This document shows positions 1 through 4,852 of a stretch of DNA of 5,013 nucleotides, in pieces (position 1 is the stretch's first letter; every line of letters begins with the position of its first letter). The position numbers and the translations under genes were made by a program. Under the pieces are notes generated by a model. The model was not told the origin of the DNA, searched no databases, and saw nothing but the letters and a program-made list of their open reading frames with translations. Location of the stretch: NCBI GenBank assembly GCA_002371345.1, contig DFHY01000049.1, positions 1-5,013 on the forward strand. Direction: 5' to 3'. The DNA is from Lachnospiraceae bacterium UBA3711 (lineage in GTDB: Bacteria > Bacillota > Clostridia > Lachnospirales > Lachnospiraceae).

Positions 1-255
1 GAGGATGTCAACGGCGGTATCGGCGGATCCGGATATTACAAGACAGTCGGAAACTGCAACGGCGGATATCTTGCGCTCAGACCGCAGCCGGTATGGGATC
101 AGTATCATGAGCTCGGACAGCTCTGGCCGGGATATCAGGTATACACCTACGGCGCAACCACCAGCGGAACCGGCCTGAACGGCGTTCCCTGCTCATACAC
201 CTATGTATGCTTCAACGGCACCTGGGGCTGGGTAAACAGCGCATTCCTGAGATAA
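1..255 (+). CDS. C-terminal fragment of a probably secreted protein with an SH3-like domain
   Basis: An open frame runs from the first base to TAA at 253-255, giving 84 residues of a protein whose start lies outside the window. The first 22 residues or so are rich in Gly, Asn and Ser and look like a linker. From about residue 23 the pattern YLALRPQP, an aromatic and hydrophobic core (HELGQLWPGYQVYTYG), then GTWGWVNSAFL at the very end, fits a bacterial SH3 (SH3b) domain. In that fold a 'YLALR' first strand and a 'GxWGWVN' last strand are typical. Such domains usually sit at the end of secreted or surface proteins and bind cell-wall peptides or other ligands. The three visible Cys residues (19, 64, 70) and the Trp/Tyr richness suit an exported domain. 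The catalytic or main part of the protein is not visible, so the function of the whole cannot be named. A strong terminator 36 bp downstream closes its transcription unit. Confidence 0.8.
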   Translation, partial: EDVNGGIGGSGYYKTVGNCNGGYLALRPQPVWDQYHELGQLWPGYQVYTYGATTSGTGLNGVPCSYTYVCFNGTWGWVNSAFLR

Positions 256-290
256 TCATACGGATCGCATCATCCGCAGAAGATGACAGC

Positions 291-324
291 AGCCGGCACT
301 CATTCAGTTGGGTGCCGGTTTTTT
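291..324 (+). terminator. Rho-independent terminator after the SH3-domain gene
   Basis: A GC-rich stem is formed by CCGGCAC (293-299) pairing with GTGCCGG (312-318). It extends inward through a T-G wobble and two more pairs to a 6-nt loop (303-308). A run of six T (319-324) follows the stem directly. Its position 36 bp after the stop at 255 marks it as the end of the upstream + strand unit and separates that unit from the nicotinamidase gene. Confidence 0.92.
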
Positions 325-368
325 GATTCAGATCTTCCGGCAATAGAGGCATGATACGCCCCTGCTAA

Positions 369-400
369 GCTGTGCACAGCCCGGCGTCATATGCTATAGT
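369..400 (+). promoter_or_regulatory. Candidate promoter of the nicotinamidase gene, with palindrome over -35
   Basis: TGCTATAGT at 392-400 is an extended -10 element (TG at 392-393, -10 hexamer TATAGT at 395-400). The -35 region is weak. The best match is TGCACA at 373-378 with a 16-bp spacer, and it lies inside the perfect 12-bp palindrome GCTGTGCACAGC (369-380). A start near 407 would give a leader of about 100 nt before the ATG at 506. The call rests on consensus matching by eye. Confidence 0.5.
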
Positions 401-443
401 GAGTCTCAGACACAATCTTTATCCGGTTCTGAGGATTCTGATG

Positions 444-460
444 TGAAAGATACTCTTTCA
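444..460 (+). repeat. Perfect inverted repeat in the nicotinamidase leader
   Basis: TGAAAGA (444-450), spacer TAC, then TCTTTCA (454-460) form a perfect 7-bp inverted repeat with a 3-nt centre. Two wobble pairs could extend it outward. It sits roughly 40-50 nt downstream of the predicted transcription start and 45 bp before the ATG. No T-run follows, so it is not a terminator. It could be a repressor operator or a small RNA hairpin, and I do not recognise it as the site of a named regulator. Confidence 0.45.
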
Positions 461-505
461 TGACTGTTTGTGCAGCCGTCAGCAGACGGAGGAATGGAGA
501 CTGAT

Positions 506-1036
506 ATGAGAAAGATACTGATTGTAATAGATATGCAGAACGACTTCATAGACGCCGCGCTCGGAACCGCGGAAGCGGTCTCGATCATAGACTCTGTGAA
601 GAACAAGATCCGGTCCTATAAGACGTCAGATGTAATTGCTACGATGGACACGCACAATCCTGATTACCTTCAGACACAGGAAGGAAGATACCTCCCCGTT
701 GAGCATTGCATAAAAGGCACTGACGGCTGGCAGATCCGGCCAGAGATCGCTTCCCTGCTTGACGGCGCAAAGATATATGAAAAACCGACCTTCGGAAGCG
801 TCAGGCTCGCCGAGGATCTGAAAGCCATGTCAGAGAAAGAGCAGTTCGAACTCGAACTGATAGGTCTGTGTACAGATATATGTGTTGTCTCAAACGCGCT
901 GATGCTCAAGGCCATGATGCCGGAGGTAAAAATCACAGTTGACGCCTCATGCTGCGCCGGAGTCACGCCGGACAAGCACCTGGCCGCGCTTGAGACCATG
1001 CGCTCCTGCCAGATTCAGGTGACAAACGCGGTATAA
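506..1036 (+). CDS. pncA: Nicotinamidase / isochorismatase-family cysteine hydrolase
   Basis: This 176-residue cytoplasmic protein has the full layout of a nicotinamidase, which hydrolyses nicotinamide to nicotinate and ammonia in the deamidating branch of NAD salvage. Visible motifs are IDMQNDF at 8-14 (catalytic Asp9), MDTH at 47-50 with H67 in VEHCIKGTDGW (metal ligands Asp48, His50, His67), Lys93 in EKPTFGS (catalytic Lys) and CTDICVVS at 122-129 (nucleophile Cys126). The Asp-Lys-Cys triad and all three metal ligands are therefore intact. Length is typical for the family. The start at 506 is chosen because GGAG (496-499) lies 6 nt upstream and the protein then begins right at the first beta strand (MRKILIVIDM). 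An in-frame GTG at 470 and ATG at 494 would add unconserved residues, and the ATG at 494 is only 1 nt from GGAGG. The stop at 1034-1036 directly abuts the stop of the convergent phosphorylase gene. Related amidohydrolase substrates are possible, but the HCIKGTDGW and CTDICV motifs favour nicotinamide. Confidence 0.9.
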   Translation: MRKILIVIDMQNDFIDAALGTAEAVSIIDSVKNKIRSYKTSDVIATMDTHNPDYLQTQEGRYLPVEHCIKGTDGWQIRPEIASLLDGAKIYEKPTFGSVRLAEDLKAMSEKEQFELELIGLCTDICVVSNALMLKAMMPEVKITVDASCCAGVTPDKHLAALETMRSCQIQVTNAV

Positions 1037-1870
1037 CTATTGAGTTTTTCCGATCTCCTTAATAGTCTCCCTCACCAGCCTGCGGAACTTCTCGCTGACC
1101 CGGTCAGCCGTCTGCTGAACCTCGGCGTGCGTCAGTCTCTCCGAGCTGAATCCTGCCGCCAGGTTGGTGATGCATGAGATACCGCAGATTCTCATGCCCA
1201 TATGGTTAGCCGCAATCGCCTCAACGGCAGTACTCATACCGCAGGCAGACGCTCCTGCCGCTTTCAGCATGCGTATCTCAGCCGGAGTTTCGAATGATGG
1301 TCCGGTCAGCTGGGCGTAAACGCCCTCCTCAAGTTCTATCTTCTCCCGCCCGGCAACTTCCCTGATAACCTGCTGAAGCTTAGGATCATAGATATGACTC
1401 ATATCCGGGAATCTGGTGCCAAGCTCCTCAATATTAGGACCGACCAGAGGGTTCGGCGCGAAGCACGCTATATGGTCCGTGATCATCATCAGTGTTCCCG
1501 GATGAAAACCATCCCCGAAGCCTCCCGCCGCGTTTGTCAGGAACAGGATCTTCGCTCCCATCAGCTTCATCAGTCTGGCAGGCATAACTACATCGGTGAT
1601 GTCATACCCCTCGTAGAAATGCACTCTGCCCTGCATAAGCACCACAGGTACCTCTCCGATATAGCCGAATACAAACCGGCCCGCATGTCCGAGTACTGTC
1701 GATATAGGAAATCCTTCGATATCCTCATATGGAAGCACAGCCTTCACATCCACCTCATCGGCAAAGCCGCCAAGCCCGGAACCCAGTACCAGCGCAACCT
1801 CAGGCTTAAAGTCAATTTTCTCCTTATAGCAGTCATACGCGTTCATCAGCTTCTCATATACAGGATTCAT
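1037..1870 (-). CDS. punA: Purine nucleoside phosphorylase, trimeric (PNP/MTAP) type
   Basis: This 277-residue cytoplasmic enzyme splits purine (deoxy)nucleosides with phosphate into the free base and (deoxy)ribose 1-phosphate. Family motifs in order are VLGSGLGGF at 28-36 (phosphate-binding Ser31), LGHAGR at 60-65 (His62), QGRVHFYEGY at 80-89 (Arg82, His84, Tyr86), TNAAGG at 112-117 (Asn113, Ala114), LTGPSFETPAEIR at 188-200 (Phe193, Glu194 for the base), GMSTAVEA at 211-218 (Met212, Ser213) and CITNLAAG at 233-240 (Asn236). The Glu plus Asn pair is the signature of enzymes preferring 6-oxopurines (guanosine, inosine) over adenosine. Length matches the family and nothing is missing. The ATG at 1868-1870 has GGAG 8 nt upstream (1879-1882), immediately after the stop of the EAL gene 13 bp away, so it is almost surely co-transcribed with it. 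No terminator follows, and the gene ends against the convergent nicotinamidase stop. Confidence 0.95.
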   Translation of the reverse strand: MNPVYEKLMNAYDCYKEKIDFKPEVALVLGSGLGGFADEVDVKAVLPYEDIEGFPISTVLGHAGRFVFGYIGEVPVVLMQGRVHFYEGYDITDVVMPARLMKLMGAKILFLTNAAGGFGDGFHPGTLMMITDHIACFAPNPLVGPNIEELGTRFPDMSHIYDPKLQQVIREVAGREKIELEEGVYAQLTGPSFETPAEIRMLKAAGASACGMSTAVEAIAANHMGMRICGISCITNLAAGFSSERLTHAEVQQTADRVSEKFRRLVRETIKEIGKTQ

Positions 1871-1883
1871 GCTAACTTCTCCG

Positions 1884-3296
1884 TCAAAGTCTTTTCATAA
1901 ACTCTTCTTTCGGCATCGGCCTGTCAAAGAAAAATCCCTGAGCCAGATAGCAGTCTATCGACTTGAGAAATACAGACTGGCCTAGTGTTTCCACGCCCTC
2001 CGCAATACAGGAGATACCAAGGGCCTCCGCCATTGAGACAATCGATCTGATCAGAATCTTCCGCTTCTCGTCCTCCAGCTCTCCGTCGCCGACAGGAACC
2101 AGGCTCCTGTCGATCTTGATGCAGTTCCAGGGAATCTCACTCAGCGTACTCATCGAGGAAAAGCCTGCGCCGAAATCATCCAGCGAACATGCAATCCCCT
2201 CTTTTTTCAGCCCTGTAACCAACTCCTGAAGCTCCTGGAACGAAACCTCCGACGCGGTCTCGGTAAGTTCAATCTCAACTGCCCCCGAAGGAAGATCGTA
2301 TCTGTTTATGGTCCCGACTATGCGCTGCAGCAGCTCCGGGTCTCCCAGGTTGCACCTCGACAGATTGACGGAAACACATACTGTGTCCAGGCCTTCATCA
2401 ATCCAGGACCGTATATCCCTGCACACATGCTCCAGAACATAGAAGTCAAGCTCACATATGGCTCCGTTCCTCTCAAAAACCGGAATAAAGTCTCCCGGCA
2501 TCATCATCTTACCGTCATGAAACCATCGGCACAGCGCCTCCGCTCCGCTGAGGTGATATCTGTGAAGCTCCACCTTGGGCTGATAGTATATCTGAAACTC
2601 TTCATTTCTGACAGCTGCCGGAAACATCATCTCAACCAGCTTCTCATTATTGAGTTTTCTCTGAATCTCCTCATCATAGAAAAGGAATGTAGTGTTCGGA
2701 CGGTATTTCGCGATCCGTCTTGCCGCGTTCATCTGATCCAGTACAGCCGATGAGTTCTGCCCGCCGCAGATCTCAATGAAACCGGCGTTCGAACTCATAT
2801 GAATGGTATGATCCGTCACATCGGGAACACTCAGGTCAATGCCTCGTACAAATGAAATGATCCTGTCGCGGAATTCCCTGGGATAGACTGAGAAAAACCT
2901 GTCTCCTCCTATCCTTCCCGTATATCCTCTGTCTCCGATAATCCCCCTCAGATATCTCAGGTACGCGCGCATCACACGCGTACCGTTATCCGTACCGAAA
3001 CGGTTATTGACAATAGTCATGCCGGTAATATTGAAGCTGACACCATCATACTTCTCAGCTTCGCCTGACTCACATGTCTGCTGAAGAAGACACAGCGCGT
3101 ACTCGAGAGAATAAACCTCCATCTCGCTGTCATATTTCTGGAGTGCCGAATAACTCTTCTGCGAAGAGGATACGCCAAATCCTTCATAAGCTGTCCTCAG
3201 AATCTCATCGAAGTCATCACGCTCCGCCTCTCCTGCGGCCTCCGCATCCATCAGAATCCCGCGTATCTGCTGTGACAGCCTTTCTTTTGTATTCAT
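1884..3296 (-). CDS. Cyclic-di-GMP phosphodiesterase: degenerate GGDEF plus intact EAL domain
   Basis: This 470-residue protein is predicted soluble, with no membrane segment or signal peptide seen. Residues 1-80 are helical and unrecognised. Residues 82-165 resemble a GGDEF domain, but the signature reads RIGGDRF (128-134) with Arg133 in place of the metal-binding Glu. The usual DxDxF segment reads FNITGM (88-93), and no RxxD inhibitory site precedes it, so cyclase activity is unlikely. Residues 228-470 form an EAL domain with all key motifs: EALCR (253-257), SVNLS (309-313, Asn311), EIELTET (341-347), LDDFGAGFSS (372-381, Asp373/Asp374), IKIDRSL (393-399, Lys394), AEGVET (432-437) and QGFFFDRPM (453-461, Gln453). 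It should therefore hydrolyse c-di-GMP to pGpG, possibly with the GGDEF remnant as a GTP-sensing regulatory part, as known for some other proteins. It overlaps the sensor gene by one base (TGATG). Its AAAGGAGG at 3306-3313 lies 9 nt before the ATG. Confidence 0.93.
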   Translation of the reverse strand: MNTKERLSQQIRGILMDAEAAGEAERDDFDEILRTAYEGFGVSSSQKSYSALQKYDSEMEVYSLEYALCLLQQTCESGEAEKYDGVSFNITGMTIVNNRFGTDNGTRVMRAYLRYLRGIIGDRGYTGRIGGDRFFSVYPREFRDRIISFVRGIDLSVPDVTDHTIHMSSNAGFIEICGGQNSSAVLDQMNAARRIAKYRPNTTFLFYDEEIQRKLNNEKLVEMMFPAAVRNEEFQIYYQPKVELHRYHLSGAEALCRWFHDGKMMMPGDFIPVFERNGAICELDFYVLEHVCRDIRSWIDEGLDTVCVSVNLSRCNLGDPELLQRIVGTINRYDLPSGAVEIELTETASEVSFQELQELVTGLKKEGIACSLDDFGAGFSSMSTLSEIPWNCIKIDRSLVPVGDGELEDEKRKILIRSIVSMAEALGISCIAEGVETLGQSVFLKSIDCYLAQGFFFDRPMPKEEFMKRL

Positions 3297-4537
3297 CAGT
3301 AGAAGCCTCCTTTCGCCGGAAGCTGCGGAACCGTAAGCTCAAAGTAAAAGCCTTCAGATCCGGTATTCTGGCACTTAAGCTCCGCGGACAGCTTCTGTAC
3401 GACAGACGAGGCCGTAGTAAGCTCCAGATAATCCAGTTCTCCGTCTTCCAGCAGGCACTCCCAGTTTCCTTCAAGCGCGTTAATAATTCTGCTCATGTCC
3501 TTATCCGGGAGCACAAGATCAGGAGAGAGTATCCTGATCCTGAGAAGCGCGGCGTACTGATCCTGTTCCACACTGACGCTTACCTCAAGTCTGATATCCG
3601 GATACTTCTTTGTCATAAACAGAATGACGCGGCTCAAGACCTCGCTGATTGCAGCCGGATCACCGCACAGATACGGAGGAACATCCTTCGCAACATCGTG
3701 CGGAACGTGAACCCTCTCGCCATATGTGGCGCCGACACGCATCAGCACCCACTGAAGCTCATATGTCACCTCCCTGATTCTGTAATCCTTATCGGCACAC
3801 CCCTGATACTCAGGGCTTACGCTGATAGCCTCCCTGACAGAACCCGCATGCCTGAGCATATCTTCAAGCTCATCACGAAGTCTTGCCGTTTCGCCGTCTG
3901 CGTTCCCTCCGCTGTTGACCGCGTCAGACATACGTTTAAGATGGCGGTCAAACAGCTCTGTCATATCCTCGGCAGCACGGACTCTGGCGTCGGCGTCGGC
4001 TATCAGCTTCATGTCTTTCTGATGCTCTTCATAATAAATGTAAGTGAGGGAGCATATATATTCCATCATACGCTTGATGAAAGACAGCCTCTCTTCAAGC
4101 TCCTCTTCACTCACAGACGGCATATGATCGTATGCACTCTCAAGATCCTTAACGGGAACTCCGGTTTCCGCGGATATCTTAAGCATCTGCCGCGGATCCT
4201 CTTCCCCTGTCTTTGCCTGGCCGCCGACAAGAAGACCTATCACCTCATCCCTGAACAGAATGGCCGCGGAGAAATCTATGAAGCCGGCCTGACACCTGTA
4301 AACATGAGTCTGCTTGCTGAGCAGTGTCTCATGTCCTCCGCGTCTGTCGCTCGACTCACATATAATCTCGCCCTGAGGAGTATTTCGTATCAGGCTGCAC
4401 ATCCTGACGCCGGCTATAGGCGGAATCAGCGGAGTTCCATGAATATCGGTAATCATCAGCGATGTTCCGAGGTACGATGAAAAAAGGGTCTGTACCCTCT
4501 GAAGAAATGTCGGATTAATCAGATCAAGCAGCTTCAT
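3296..4537 (-). CDS. PocR-domain sensor with degenerate histidine-kinase-like C-terminus
   Basis: This 413-residue soluble protein has no membrane segment. Residues 8-170 match the PocR ligand-binding domain. It opens as a PAS-like fold (LGTSLMITDIHGTPL at 23-37), then has Cys47, Cys60 with the following SSDRRGG, and YRCQAGFIDF at 80-89 (Cys82), ending in IGLLVGGQ at 100-107. PocR domains are named for the propanediol regulator and are predicted to bind small hydrocarbon-like ligands. Residues 145-235 are charged and helical, likely coiled coil. Residues 284-404 resemble the ATPase fold of sensor kinases: PPYLCGDPAAISEVLSRVI (287-305) mirrors the segment before and into the N-box, and GFYFELTVP (396-404) mirrors the last strand. 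However, the N-box Asn, a DxGxG box and a GLGL box are all missing, and no convincing phospho-acceptor His box is seen. It is probably a non-catalytic signalling scaffold. The start ATG at 4535-4537 has a modest site (GGAAGGG, 12 nt away). It is coupled to the EAL gene, the likely output partner. No DNA-binding domain is present. Confidence 0.82.
   Translation of the reverse strand: MKLLDLINPTFLQRVQTLFSSYLGTSLMITDIHGTPLIPPIAGVRMCSLIRNTPQGEIICESSDRRGGHETLLSKQTHVYRCQAGFIDFSAAILFRDEVIGLLVGGQAKTGEEDPRQMLKISAETGVPVKDLESAYDHMPSVSEEELEERLSFIKRMMEYICSLTYIYYEEHQKDMKLIADADARVRAAEDMTELFDRHLKRMSDAVNSGGNADGETARLRDELEDMLRHAGSVREAISVSPEYQGCADKDYRIREVTYELQWVLMRVGATYGERVHVPHDVAKDVPPYLCGDPAAISEVLSRVILFMTKKYPDIRLEVSVSVEQDQYAALLRIRILSPDLVLPDKDMSRIINALEGNWECLLEDGELDYLELTTASSVVQKLSAELKCQNTGSEGFYFELTVPQLPAKGGFY
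3306..3313 (-). promoter_or_regulatory. Strong Shine-Dalgarno of the EAL gene inside the sensor gene
   Basis: Read on the minus strand this is AAAGGAGG, a near-perfect anti-16S match, 9 nt from the ATG at 3294-3296. It lies within the last codons of the sensor gene, whose TGA (3296-3298) shares one base with this start. The site fixes the EAL gene start and points to translational coupling of the two proteins. Confidence 0.8.
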
Positions 4538-4606
4538 ACTATTCTATAGCCCTTCCAGAAGATGCAGTAACAATTATCGGTCATATGAAATCCTCTGCAC
4601 TGCTTT

Positions 4607-4635
4607 ATAGTACAATTAAAACACGCAAATGACAA
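4607..4635 (-). promoter_or_regulatory. Candidate promoter of the sensor-EAL-phosphorylase operon
   Basis: On the minus strand, TTGTCA (4630-4635, five of six bases match the -35 consensus) is separated by exactly 17 bp from TACTAT (4607-4612, four of six match the -10). A start near 4600 would give a leader of about 63 nt before the ATG at 4537. The surroundings are AT-rich, as expected of a promoter. It is a consensus call made by eye, but the spacing is ideal and no competing candidate stands out. Confidence 0.6.
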
Positions 4636-4767
4636 GAAACGCTGATTACCAGCTATTCTAGCATAAACACAGTGCTAATATCAAAAAATGATGTATGAGT
4701 CAGGCGTTCCTTCTGACACAGCTTTGAAACATGGATCGCTTCGCCGGTCCGCCGCTCCTGAAAAATA

Positions 4768-4776
4768 TGCTATGAT
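4768..4776 (+). promoter_or_regulatory. Candidate extended -10 promoter of the LUD-family gene
   Basis: TGCTATGAT is an extended -10 element (TG at 4768-4769, -10 hexamer TATGAT at 4771-4776, five of six match). No good -35 hexamer sits 16-18 bp upstream, which is common when the TG extension is present. Transcription from about 4783 would give a leader of about 70 nt. The nine bases ATATGCTAT (4765-4773) recur exactly in the nicotinamidase promoter at 389-397. Confidence 0.55.
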
Positions 4777-4852
4777 GTAAAGGTCAAAAGCCCCGAAGCC
4801 GAGACAAGTGAGCATGTTGTCAGTTATGAATCAGGAAAGGAATATATGAGAT

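Larger units (their letters stand above)
4538..4852. other. Divergent intergenic region, 315 bp
   Basis: This stretch separates two divergent genes and holds no credible coding frame. It carries one candidate promoter per direction (minus 4607-4635, plus 4768-4776). It also holds three small inverted repeats, each with 5-bp arms and a 9-nt centre: TAGCA/TGCTA (4659-4677), GTCAG/CTGAC (4699-4717) and GACAA/TTGTC (4803-4821). The arms differ in sequence, so a single regulator is not implied. No terminator or riboswitch fold was recognised. Confidence 0.6.

Noticed and set aside
470..505. Upstream GTG (470) or ATG (494) start for the nicotinamidase
   Set aside because: Both would add residues before the conserved first strand. 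The ATG at 506 has GGAG 6 nt upstream and gives the usual family N-terminus.
256..505. Riboswitch in the nicotinamidase leader
   Set aside because: The leader has only small independent hairpins, with no recognisable NAD+ or other riboswitch core and no terminator or antiterminator pair next to the gene.
670..999. A 109-codon minus-strand frame opposite the nicotinamidase
   Set aside because: It is a Ser-rich shadow of a gene whose catalytic residues are all intact on the + strand.
1394..1900. A 168-codon + strand frame opposite the phosphorylase
   Set aside because: It is antisense to a fully conserved enzyme gene, and the translation has no recognisable family features.
3074..4480. A 468-codon open frame on the + strand opposite the sensor and EAL genes
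   Set aside because: Its protein is rich in Arg, His, Ser and Leu without recognisable motifs. It lies wholly antisense to two genes with strong family signatures. It is explained by the codon structure of the opposite strand.
3296..4537. Calling the sensor an active histidine kinase
   Set aside because: The N-box Asn, DxGxG and GLGL motifs and a phospho-acceptor His box could not be found. Only the overall outline of the fold remains.
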